In this document: one piece after another, positions 8,260-16,621 of the stretch | Layout: each line of letters begins with the position of its first letter | Position numbering within the stretch: position 1 is the stretch's first letter | NCBI GenBank assembly: GCA_944385095.1 | Contig: CALWVS010000003.1 | Coordinates: 86,509 to 150,508, forward strand | Direction: 5' to 3' | DNA from: an uncultured Oscillospiraceae bacterium | Lineage (GTDB): Bacteria; Bacillota; Clostridia; Oscillospirales; Oscillospiraceae | Length of the DNA: 64,000 nt | Notes under the pieces: model-generated | Told to the model about the DNA's origin: nothing | Seen by the model: only the letters and a program-made list of their open reading frames with translations | Databases searched by the model: none | Position numbers and translations under genes: made by a program

Positions 8260-9300
8260 ATGATGCAACCCATCCCCAACAGCCAACAGTGGGAACGGGG
8301 TCCTAAAATCGTGGCAATTGGTGGCGGTACAGGGCTGTCCACCATGCTCAGAGGGCTGAAACGATATACAAAAAATCTCACTGCCATTGTAACGGTGGCA
8401 GATGACGGTGGGGGTTCTGGCGTTTTGAGACGGGATATGGGCATGCCACCACCGGGGGATATTCGCCACTGTATGGAATCTCTTGCCAATGTAGAGCCAA
8501 TTATGCAGAAGCTGTTGACCTACCGTTTTCAGGATGGTGCATTGAGTGGGCAGTCATTTGGAAATCTCATTCTGGCAGCTCTCAATGGGGTAACAGGCTC
8601 CTTTGAGGAGGCAGTGGAGCAGATGAGTCAGGTTCTGGCCATCACAGGCAGAGTGATTCCTGTAACCAGTGCCAATGTGCAGTTAGAGGCTGTGTTTGAA
8701 AATGGAACACAGGTGATTGGGGAATCCAAGATTTCAGATTTCAAAAAACAACAGGATTGCCGGATTCACCATGTTTCTCTGCTTCCTGAACAGCCCACTG
8801 CCCTGCCCGCTGCTCTGGAAGCCATCGAAGATGCAGATTTGATTTTATTGGGTCCAGGGAGCCTCTATACCAGTGTGATTCCCAATTTATTGGTGCAGGG
8901 TGTGCCACAGGCAATTATGGAGGCAAATGCCATCAAATTGTATGTGTGTAATATCATGACACAGGAGGGGGAGACGGAGGGGTATACAGCAGCGGATCAC
9001 CTTCAAGCACTGCTGAACCATGGGGCGCCCAATATGATTGATATTTGTCTTGCCAACAGTGCGCCAGTGCCAGAACCACTTCTGGACCGCTATCAACAGG
9101 AGGATGCAGCCCCATTAAACATTGACCGGGAGCGAATTGCACAGATGGGAATTGAATTGGTAGAAGCACCCGTAGCACAGGACAAGGGAGATTATGCAAG
9201 ACATGACCCAGAGCGTCTGGCCAGTGCCATTTTAGAGTTATATCGAAAGAAAGCCATGCGAATCTTCCGAGGGAAGGAACGCTATATTATAGAGGAGTGA
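8260..9300 (+). CDS. yvcK: YvcK-family gluconeogenesis / morphogenesis factor
   Basis: Cytosolic protein of the CofD-like fold, 346 residues. The N-terminal glycine-rich motif AIGGGTGLSTML binds UDP-sugars in characterised members. VTVADDGGGSGVLRRD and DLILLGPGSLYTSVIPNLL are also family hallmarks. In Bacillus YvcK is needed for cell shape on gluconeogenic carbon and binds UDP-GlcNAc. AAGGAGG sits nine bases before ATG 8260 (a second ATG follows at once). Its stop lies a few bases before the whiA start. Confidence 0.95.
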   Translation: MMQPIPNSQQWERGPKIVAIGGGTGLSTMLRGLKRYTKNLTAIVTVADDGGGSGVLRRDMGMPPPGDIRHCMESLANVEPIMQKLLTYRFQDGALSGQSFGNLILAALNGVTGSFEEAVEQMSQVLAITGRVIPVTSANVQLEAVFENGTQVIGESKISDFKKQQDCRIHHVSLLPEQPTALPAALEAIEDADLILLGPGSLYTSVIPNLLVQGVPQAIMEANAIKLYVCNIMTQEGETEGYTAADHLQALLNHGAPNMIDICLANSAPVPEPLLDRYQQEDAAPLNIDRERIAQMGIELVEAPVAQDKGDYARHDPERLASAILELYRKKAMRIFRGKERYIIEE

Positions 9301-9305
9301 CACCC

Positions 9306-10220
9306 ATGTCCTTTGGAGGAGATGTAAAATATGAGCTGTGCCGCCAGCCTGTCAACCACCGGAATCTGGCACAGGCAGAGGTTTATGGAATATTGCTCTA
9401 TTGCAATACCTTTACAGAACAGGAAATTAAAATTGTCACAGAACATGAGGGCTTTGCCCAGCGTCTGCCCATTTTGATAAAGAAGGCATTCAAATTTGGC
9501 TTTGACACAGTACCAGATCGAGAGGGGAAATATATTTTCACCATTCACAATCCCCAAAAGCTGGCACAAATTCGCCAGAGCTATGGAATTGATGGTGGAG
9601 CAGTGGCGTTGCATATCAATTTTGGCGTGTTAGAGGAGACAGAAAGCAGGATGGCTTTTTTCAGAGGGGCATTTTTGGCAGGTGGCTCTGTAACGGACCC
9701 CAAAAAAGGATATCATCTGGAACTGGCAACCTCACACCACAGTGTCAGCCGAGAGATGCTGGCACTGATGCGAGATACAGAATTTACCCCAAAAGATGCA
9801 AACCGAAAGGGAAATGCAGTGATTTATTTTAAGCAGAGCGAGTGTATTGAGGATTTCCTCACCGCCATAGGTGCGCCTATATCTGCCATGGATATTATGA
9901 CAGCCAAGCTGGAAAAGGATTTGCGTGGCAGTGTCAACCGCCGTGTCAACTGTGATGCAGCCAATTTGGATAAAGTGGTAGAGGCGGCACAGGTTCAGAT
10001 TGAGGCCATAAAAAAACTGGAGGAGGCAGGGCAGTTGGAAATTCTGCCTGAAAAATTACAGGAGACAGCCAGACTGAGACGGGCGCACCCCTCTGATACA
10101 CTGGCGCAGCTGGCGGAGCAGTGTGACCCACCAGTAACAAAATCTGCACTGAATCACCGTCTGAGAAAGCTGGTGGAGCTAGCTGGAAAGTTGGAGGAAA
10201 TTTGTGAAGCAGTCACATAA
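9306..10220 (+). CDS. whiA: DNA-binding protein WhiA
   Basis: Protein of 304 residues with an N-terminal LAGLIDADG-like fold (AFLAGGSVTDPKKGYHLE) and a C-terminal helix-turn-helix (around DTLAQLAEQCDPPVTKSAL). In Actinobacteria it is a sporulation regulator with WhiB; in Bacillota it affects division and chromosome segregation. ATG 9306 is chosen because GGAG ends eight bases before it; a GTG at 9297 is in frame but lies inside that site. It follows yvcK almost without gap and overlaps the start of the next gene. Confidence 0.95.
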   Translation: MSFGGDVKYELCRQPVNHRNLAQAEVYGILLYCNTFTEQEIKIVTEHEGFAQRLPILIKKAFKFGFDTVPDREGKYIFTIHNPQKLAQIRQSYGIDGGAVALHINFGVLEETESRMAFFRGAFLAGGSVTDPKKGYHLELATSHHSVSREMLALMRDTEFTPKDANRKGNAVIYFKQSECIEDFLTAIGAPISAMDIMTAKLEKDLRGSVNRRVNCDAANLDKVVEAAQVQIEAIKKLEEAGQLEILPEKLQETARLRRAHPSDTLAQLAEQCDPPVTKSALNHRLRKLVELAGKLEEICEAVT

Positions 10221-10842
10221 GACGGGTTTGTTCCCTTTCTTTTGCTACATCATGGTGTTCTGTCTAAATCTTGGGTGGCTGTGGATGAAAGACAGATGGT
10301 CCCTTTCCATGCAGATGGCAATTCCTGTGTTGAGTTTTCTGCTGGGTGGGCTTGGTGTGTGGTGGAGGACTCAGGGTGACGCCAATATAGAGACGACTTC
10401 CTATGTGAGAAAAGCCCTGTGGGTGTTTACATTGTACTATATGGCAATTTTGTCTGTGCTGCTTTTTTTTGGTGGATTGTTTCATTTAGATCGGGGTTGG
10501 GGTGGTAGTGTCAACCTAGTGCCATTCCATACCATCCACAACTATATTCGGTTTTATCGCAACACGGGCAGTATGGTCAGTGTGTTTAATTTGGTTGGAA
10601 ATATTGTCATTACCATTCCATTGGGGATGTTGCTGCCACTGCTCTGGAAACGGCTGAGACACTGGTTTCTTGCCATCCCCATTTTGGCGTTTTTTTGTGT
10701 GGGGGTGGAATACCTCCAGTGGCTGACTGCCACAGGAACGGCAGATATAGATGATTCTATCTTGAATTTTGTGGGGGGCTGTGTGGGCTATGGTCTGACA
10801 CGGCTGGGGCAAATGATTTGGAATTGGAGAAAACGGAGGTGA
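10204..10842 (+). CDS. VanZ-like membrane protein
   Basis: 212 residues with about six hydrophobic segments. The stretch VNLVPFHTIHNYIRF after the third helix and the GNIVITIPLGMLLPLLW segment match the VanZ family. VanZ gives low-level teicoplanin resistance in enterococci; most family members have no known role and resistance should not be inferred. The GTG start has GGAGG six bases upstream and overlaps the 3' end of whiA by 17 bases, so translation is probably coupled. Only four bases separate its stop from dnaE. Confidence 0.82.
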   Translation: MKQSHKTGLFPFFCYIMVFCLNLGWLWMKDRWSLSMQMAIPVLSFLLGGLGVWWRTQGDANIETTSYVRKALWVFTLYYMAILSVLLFFGGLFHLDRGWGGSVNLVPFHTIHNYIRFYRNTGSMVSVFNLVGNIVITIPLGMLLPLLWKRLRHWFLAIPILAFFCVGVEYLQWLTATGTADIDDSILNFVGGCVGYGLTRLGQMIWNWRKRR

Positions 10843-10846
10843 GCCT

Positions 10847-13800
10847 ATGGGGTTTGTACACTTACATTTGCATACAGAATTTTCCCTTCTGGATGGAGCG
10901 TGCCGGATTGACCGCCTGGTGGAGCGGTTGAAAGAGATTGGGCAAAATGCAGTTGCCATTACAGACCACGGAGTGATGTATGGCACCATAGATTTTTATA
11001 AAGCGTGTAAAAAAGGGGGCATTAAGCCCATTATAGGCTGTGAAGTGTATGTGGCACCCAGAGGGCGCAGCCGATTTCAGAAAGTGCATGAGTACGATGC
11101 AGCCTTTACCCATCTGGTGTTACTGTGTCGCAATGAGAAAGGCTATCAAAACCTTTCCCACCTTGCATCCAAGGCCTTTACAGAGGGGTTTTATATTAAG
11201 CCCAGAATTGATTTGGATTTACTGCGGGAGCACAGTGAGGGATTGATTGCACTTTCTGCCTGTCTGGGTGGTGAAATTCCAAAATTACTGATTGCAGACC
11301 AATACGAACAGGCGAAACAGATTGCATTGGAGATGCGAGACATTTTTGGGGAAGATGGTTACTATCTGGAATTGCAGGACCACGGCATTGCAGTGCAAAA
11401 GAAAGTGAACCTGGGGCTGATTCGTATCCATGAGGAGACAGGGATTCCTCTGGTGGCAACCAATGATGCCCACTATCTGCGCAGAGAGGATGCCAAGATG
11501 CAGGATATTCTGATGTGTATCCAGACAGGGCGCACCTTAGAGGACACCAACCGCATGAAGTTTGAGACTTCGGAATTTTATGTCAAGAGCCAGCAGGAGA
11601 TGGAGCAGCTCTTTCCCAACTACCCAGAAGCATTGGAAAACACCCAAAAAATAGCAGATTTGTGCCAGGTGGATTTTGAATTTGGAAAGTACCACCTGCC
11701 CCATTTCCAGTTACCAGAGGGGTGGGAAGATGGGGACGCTTATTTTGAACATCTATGTAAGCAGGGCTTTGCAAGCCGCTATCCTTCCCAACCCCAGGAG
11801 TATCTGGAGCAACTTCATTATGAAATAGACATGATTCGACAGATGGGGTTTGTGGACTACTTTTTGATTGTACAGGATTTTGTGAATTATGCAAAAGAAC
11901 ACAACATTCCGGTAGGACCTGGACGTGGTTCAGCAGCAGGTTCCATTGTGGCATACTGTCTGAGAATTACAGACATTGACCCAATGCAGTATTCCCTCTA
12001 TTTTGAACGGTTCCTGAATCCAGAGCGTGTCACCATGCCGGATATTGATATTGATTTCTGTATCCGCAGGCGGCAGGATGTGATTGACTATGTGGCACAG
12101 AAATACGGTTCCGACCACATCGCCCAGATTATCACCTTTGGCACCATGGCGGCAAGAGCTGCGGTGCGAGATGTAGGTCGGGTGATGGGGATTCCTTACG
12201 CAGAGGTAGATGCCATTGCAAAACTGGTGCCCACAGGTCCTCAAGTAAAGAGTATCAAAAAATTTGATTTGATGAAGGCATTGGAAATTTCCAAGCCCCT
12301 CAAAGATATTTATGATGAAAATCCACAGATGCGCCAACTGATTGACACAGCCCATAAAATTGAGGGGATGCCCAGAAACGCCTCTACCCATGCGGCCGGT
12401 GTGGTTATCACAAAAAAACCAGTGGAAGAATATGTACCACTGGCAAAAAACGATGATTTGATTGTGACACAGTATGTTATGACCACATTGGAAGAACTGG
12501 GACTGCTGAAAATGGATTTTCTTGGGTTGCGTAACCTGACTGTGTTGGATGATGCCACAAAGCTAATTCAGCGCAGCAATCCAGAATTTTGTCCAGAATC
12601 CATTCCCATTGATGATGAAGCAACCTATCAGATGCTGTCAGAAGGGCGAACCGCAGGGGTATTTCAAATGGAATCCAGTGGGATTACCAGTGTTTGTACC
12701 AGTTTGAAACCGCAGAACATTGAAGATGTCACCGCTATTATTGCCCTGTATCGACCGGGTCCCATGTACTCCATTCCCACCTTTATTACATGTAAACACA
12801 ATCCAGAAAAAGTGCAGTACAAGCACCCACTGTTAGAGCCAATCCTGTCCAATACTTACGGATGTATTGTGTATCAGGAACAGGTCCTCCAGATTTTCCG
12901 ACAGCTTGGTGGGTACTCTCTGGGACAGGCTGATATGGTACGCAGAGCCATGTCAAAGAAAAAAGTGGATGATTTGGAGCGGGAGAGAACCGCATTCCTG
13001 TATGGAGATGAGAGCAGAGGAATTTGCGGCTGTGCAGCCAATGGAATTTCAGAATCTGTGGCACAGAGTATCTATGATGAGATTTTCAGCTTTGCAGAAT
13101 ATGCCTTCAACAGAGCCCATGCAGTGGGGTATTCTCAGATTACATACCGCACAGCATGGTATAAATGCCACTATCCAAGAGAGTATATGGCGGCATTGCT
13201 GACTTCCGTTCTGGATTCCAGCGAAAAGGTGGCAGAGTATATCAGCGAGTGTAAAAGCTGGGGCATTGCACTGCTGCCGCCAGATGTGAATGAGTCAGAG
13301 GCAGATTTCACGGTATCGCCAGAGGGCATCCGTTTTGGATTGGTGGCATTGAAAGGCGTGGGACGCAATGTCATTGAGCATCTTTTGAAGGAGCGAAACA
13401 GCAACGGAAAATTTGTAGATTTTATGGATTTCTGTCAGCGCATGTTGGGGCAGGACTTAAATAAGCGTGTGCTGGAAAGTCTCATCAAAGCAGGTGCATT
13501 TGACCGAATGGGCTATAAACGGGTACAGTTGATGCTGGTTTATGGTCAGGTATTGGACAGCATAGAGAACTACCGCAGGCAGAACATTGAAGGGCAGTTA
13601 GATTTATTTGGTTTGATGGGAGAACAGTCTGGCGGCAGTGCCCTGTCTATGCCTCCCTTGCCAGATGTTCCAGAGTATACCGCACAGGAACGGATGAGTA
13701 TGGAGAAGGAAATGACTGGATTGTACCTCACAGGGCATCCTATGGATGCCTATCGAGATGCAGTGCGTATCATAGGGGCTGTACCCATTGCAACCATCCA

Positions 13801-14335
13801 ATCGGAGGCAAAACAGGAGCCGCCTTCTGCCCATTTTGTAGATGGGGCACAGGTGACAGTGGCAGGCATTATTTCCAACCACAAGACCAGAAGCACCAGA
13901 AACAACAGCTTAATGGCGTATGTGACCATAGAAGATGACACAGCATCCATAGAACTCATCTGTTTTTCCAGAGTGCTGAGTGAATGCAGCGGATATATAC
14001 GGGAGAACAACGGTATTTTAGTGACGGGGAAACTGTCTTTGCGAGAGGAAAAAGAACCTCAGATTATGGTGGATTCCATGCGACCACTGGGAGAATTGGA
14101 GACCGCCAGCCAGACAGTCAGCCAAAAACTGTATCTCCGCTTTCCAAACCGGGAAGATCCCAGGGTGCGCAAAGCACAGTTGGTCATTTCCTTCTTTCCA
14201 GGAGATAGTCAGGTGATACTCTATTTTGAAGACTGCAAAAAACGAATTGGAACCCGATGTGCCATTCATCCCGCATTGGTAGAGGATTTAAAGGAACGGC
14301 TGGGTGGAGAAAATGTAGTTGTGAAAGAAGGATAG
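10847..14335 (+). CDS. dnaE: DNA polymerase III alpha subunit
   Basis: Replicative polymerase of 1162 residues. The N-terminal PHP domain starts HLHTEFSLLDGACRIDRL. The catalytic aspartates are in MPDIDIDFCIRRR (about 399-403), and PGRGSAAGSIVAYCL is the polymerase-family glycine motif. A C-terminal OB fold (VTVAGIISNHKTR) is present. Length and order are those of DnaE rather than PolC, which carries an inserted exonuclease. Bacillota usually also have PolC elsewhere as main leading-strand enzyme. AGGTGAG precedes the ATG. The gene ends the murB operon; no clear terminator was seen before the next promoter at 14357. Confidence 0.97.
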   Translation: MGFVHLHLHTEFSLLDGACRIDRLVERLKEIGQNAVAITDHGVMYGTIDFYKACKKGGIKPIIGCEVYVAPRGRSRFQKVHEYDAAFTHLVLLCRNEKGYQNLSHLASKAFTEGFYIKPRIDLDLLREHSEGLIALSACLGGEIPKLLIADQYEQAKQIALEMRDIFGEDGYYLELQDHGIAVQKKVNLGLIRIHEETGIPLVATNDAHYLRREDAKMQDILMCIQTGRTLEDTNRMKFETSEFYVKSQQEMEQLFPNYPEALENTQKIADLCQVDFEFGKYHLPHFQLPEGWEDGDAYFEHLCKQGFASRYPSQPQEYLEQLHYEIDMIRQMGFVDYFLIVQDFVNYAKEHNIPVGPGRGSAAGSIVAYCLRITDIDPMQYSLYFERFLNPERVTMPDIDIDFCIRRRQDVIDYVAQKYGSDHIAQIITFGTMAARAAVRDVGRVMGIPYAEVDAIAKLVPTGPQVKSIKKFDLMKALEISKPLKDIYDENPQMRQLIDTAHKIEGMPRNASTHAAGVVITKKPVEEYVPLAKNDDLIVTQYVMTTLEELGLLKMDFLGLRNLTVLDDATKLIQRSNPEFCPESIPIDDEATYQMLSEGRTAGVFQMESSGITSVCTSLKPQNIEDVTAIIALYRPGPMYSIPTFITCKHNPEKVQYKHPLLEPILSNTYGCIVYQEQVLQIFRQLGGYSLGQADMVRRAMSKKKVDDLERERTAFLYGDESRGICGCAANGISESVAQSIYDEIFSFAEYAFNRAHAVGYSQITYRTAWYKCHYPREYMAALLTSVLDSSEKVAEYISECKSWGIALLPPDVNESEADFTVSPEGIRFGLVALKGVGRNVIEHLLKERNSNGKFVDFMDFCQRMLGQDLNKRVLESLIKAGAFDRMGYKRVQLMLVYGQVLDSIENYRRQNIEGQLDLFGLMGEQSGGSALSMPPLPDVPEYTAQERMSMEKEMTGLYLTGHPMDAYRDAVRIIGAVPIATIQSEAKQEPPSAHFVDGAQVTVAGIISNHKTRSTRNNSLMAYVTIEDDTASIELICFSRVLSECSGYIRENNGILVTGKLSLREEKEPQIMVDSMRPLGELETASQTVSQKLYLRFPNREDPRVRKAQLVISFFPGDSQVILYFEDCKKRIGTRCAIHPALVEDLKERLGGENVVVKEG

Positions 14336-14356
14336 AAAAGATTCACACTTTCTTCA

Positions 14357-14385
14357 TAGACATTTTCCACCAAAACGGGTACAAT
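14357..14385 (+). promoter_or_regulatory. Promoter upstream of the rhomboid-fold gene
   Basis: TAGACA, 17-base spacer, TACAAT, placed 75 bases before the ATG at 14460. Confidence 0.5.
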
Positions 14386-14459
14386 GCTCCATAGACTGTG
14401 TTTTGAAAAAAGAACAGACCTGTCAATATTCTGTTACAAAAGGAAAAGGAGGGCTGTCC

Positions 14460-15302
14460 ATGAGAGCCATCTCTCGCTGGCTGGATCGCTTTTGCTACAA
14501 TCACCCTAATTTTGGAATACCCAATCTGATGAAACTGATAGTCATCGGAAATGTGATGGTTTACCTGCTGGATATGTTCAGTAGTGGATATGCTACACTG
14601 CTGTTGATGTTCCATCCGTATTATGTACTGCAAGGGCAGGTATGGAGACTGATTACATTTATCTTTGTGCCAACCAACAATGGATTTATTTTGTGGTTTA
14701 TCCTGTCCACTCTCTTTTATTACTACATTGGAAATGCGTTGGAGCAGCAATGGGGAACTGCACGATTTACTGTATTTTATGGAATTGGTGTGGTATTGAA
14801 TCTTATCATCGGGTTTGTGTTTACCATGTCTGTCAGTATGTACTATGTCAATATGTCTATGTTCTTTTCCTTTGCCACTCTGTATCCCGAGATGCAGGTG
14901 ATGCTATATGGCATTATTCCCATCAAAATCAAGTGGCTTGCATGGCTGGATGCAGCGCTGTTTGCCTATACCATGATATCGGGGATCATCAACGGTCAAA
15001 TTGCAATGGCACTGTTGCCTGTGGTGGCAATTCTAAACTATTTCATTTTCTTCTGGGATGATCTAATGGACCTGTTCCGAAGAGCCAGTGGACGAGTTTC
15101 ACACCACACCAACCACCAGACCATCAATTTCAAAAAAGCACAGAGACAGGTACAGGAGCGAAAAGGTTATTTGCATAAATGTTCTGTATGTGGAATTACC
15201 GATGCAGACAATCCCAATATGGAATTTCGCTACTGTTCCAAATGCAATGGCTACTACTGTTACTGTATGGACCATATCAACAACCATACCCATGTACAGT
15301 AG
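14460..15302 (+). CDS. Rhomboid-fold membrane protein with C-terminal zinc ribbon, probably not a protease
   Basis: 280 residues from ATG 14460, which has AGGAGG seven bases upstream; an in-frame TTG-initiated frame 19 codons longer lacks such a site. About six transmembrane helices span residues 20-200. YYVLQGQVWRLITFIFVP and the following helix with EQQWGTARFTVFY match the rhomboid family (L1 loop, WR motif). The catalytic GxSG is not visible: the corresponding stretch reads NMSMFFSFATLYPE. The C-terminus holds two CxxC pairs (CSVCG, CSKCN) plus further Cys/His, consistent with a zinc ribbon. Substrate or role unknown. Confidence 0.75.
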   Translation: MRAISRWLDRFCYNHPNFGIPNLMKLIVIGNVMVYLLDMFSSGYATLLLMFHPYYVLQGQVWRLITFIFVPTNNGFILWFILSTLFYYYIGNALEQQWGTARFTVFYGIGVVLNLIIGFVFTMSVSMYYVNMSMFFSFATLYPEMQVMLYGIIPIKIKWLAWLDAALFAYTMISGIINGQIAMALLPVVAILNYFIFFWDDLMDLFRRASGRVSHHTNHQTINFKKAQRQVQERKGYLHKCSVCGITDADNPNMEFRYCSKCNGYYCYCMDHINNHTHVQ

Positions 15303-15325
15303 TATATCATCCAATATACGCAAAG

Positions 15326-15371
15326 AAATCCCAGTCGAGACAGAGAAAATTTGTCTTGACTGGGATTTTTG
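15326..15371. terminator. Convergent terminator
   Basis: Stem AAATCCCAGTC / GACTGGGATTT with T-rich flank on the plus side (ATTTTTG). It lies between the rhomboid-fold gene (plus) and the sulfite-reductase-like gene (minus). Confidence 0.8.
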
Positions 15372-15386
15372 ATAGCATGGAGAAAC

Positions 15387-16325
15387 TTAAAGTTCCTTTG
15401 CCAAAATCTCGTCCTTCTGCTCTAACAGTTCATTGGATAAGAGCAGGGCTTCTGCTTTGTCAAAGCCAATGCGGGTAACAGTGTCTGCAAAACGCTCCTT
15501 GGGGTTGCCATAGGCACGGAACAGCAGCAGGCATTTTTCTACGATGGAGAGCACTTCCTCTTTTTCTGTAAAGATGACGCTGAGGGGACGTCCCATAGCG
15601 GTGCGCTTACCCCAACGACCGCCGATATAGACACGATAACCGGTCATCTGTGCCTCAATGGCATGGAAGGGGCACTTGGCAATGCAGCGACCACATCGGT
15701 TACACTGGTTGGGATCAATGACGGCTTTTCCATCCACCACAGTTGCTACATGGACAGGACAGGTCTTTTCACAAATTTTACAGCCCTTGCATAAATCAGG
15801 ATGCACCAGAGGTACACGCTGTCCCACAATACCAACATCATTCAAATCAGGCTTGACACAGTTATTGGGACAGCCACCCACTGCAATTTTGAATTTGTGG
15901 GGCAGTTTCACAGTGTGATAGCCCTTAAAGAAACGCTCATGGACGGCAAGAGACAGGTCATAGGTATCAATCAGACCATATTGACAGGTGGTACCTTTGC
16001 AGGATACCACAGGGCGTACCTTTGCCCCAGTGCCACCGGTTTCCAAACCAGCTTCTTCTTTCAAGAAAGTACGCAGTGGCTCAATGTTTTCGTAGGGGAC
16101 ACCCTGAATTTCCATGGTCAGACGAGTGGTCATGGCAACCTCACCACTGCCAAAGCGTTTGGCAGCTTCAGCCACAACACGGCACTCCTCTGCGGTAATT
16201 TTTCCATTGCGTGTGATGACACGTCCATTGAAGGTATCTGGGGTGCGCTTGTCCCATAGAAAACCCAAAGCCTTTACACGGGTAATATCTGCCTGAGAAA
16301 CGGCAGTTTTCTGTTGCTCACTCAT
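15387..16325 (-). CDS. Siroheme sulfite/nitrite reductase-like protein with ferredoxin domain (AsrC-like)
   Basis: 312 residues. An N-terminal ferredoxin-like half domain (about 15-90) precedes a siroheme/4Fe-4S centre with CKGTTCQYG and GGCPNNCVKPDLND. An inserted two-cluster ferredoxin follows (CKGCKICEKTCPVH and CNRCGRCIAKCPFH). This is the layout of anaerobic sulfite reductase subunit C and of small clostridial sulfite/nitrite reductase-like proteins. No asrA or asrB homologue is adjacent, so the electron donor and true substrate are open. A promoter is seen at 16452-16481 and the leader is about 120 bases long. Confidence 0.82.
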   Translation of the reverse strand: MSEQQKTAVSQADITRVKALGFLWDKRTPDTFNGRVITRNGKITAEECRVVAEAAKRFGSGEVAMTTRLTMEIQGVPYENIEPLRTFLKEEAGLETGGTGAKVRPVVSCKGTTCQYGLIDTYDLSLAVHERFFKGYHTVKLPHKFKIAVGGCPNNCVKPDLNDVGIVGQRVPLVHPDLCKGCKICEKTCPVHVATVVDGKAVIDPNQCNRCGRCIAKCPFHAIEAQMTGYRVYIGGRWGKRTAMGRPLSVIFTEKEEVLSIVEKCLLLFRAYGNPKERFADTVTRIGFDKAEALLLSNELLEQKDEILAKEL

Positions 16326-16451
16326 TGGTAAAACCTCCCTAAATTCTGTCCTGTACCGTGTGGATGCGGGACACTGATTTCTGAATGAACTTCTGATGGC
16401 ATCCTGGAGGGCATTCAGACAGAGGAGTTGTAATCACTTCCTCTATGTACC

Positions 16452-16481
16452 AGAATAACAGAAAAAAGTGGCATATGTCAA
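16452..16481 (-). promoter_or_regulatory. Promoter of the sulfite-reductase-like gene
   Basis: Minus-strand TTGACA, 18-base spacer, TATTCT. The transcript would carry a leader of roughly 120 bases containing a GAGGA / TCCTC hairpin; no known riboswitch was recognised in it. Confidence 0.6.
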
Positions 16482-16621
16482 TGAAAAGTCCAAGCGAAAA
16501 AGAAGGTTCTTTCTCCAATATTTTTACAATATTTTGAAGGAATATCAAGTGAAATTCCTTGCGGAACAATAGGAAAGATGATAAACTTTTGTGTTGTATT
16601 GAGGATCAATATGAGGGGGAT

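Noticed and set aside
10204-10842. Glycopeptide-resistance locus suggested by VanZ-like and VanW genes
   Set aside because: The two genes lie 15 kb apart and no vanHAX, vanR or vanS homologue is present; both families are common in non-resistant Bacillota.
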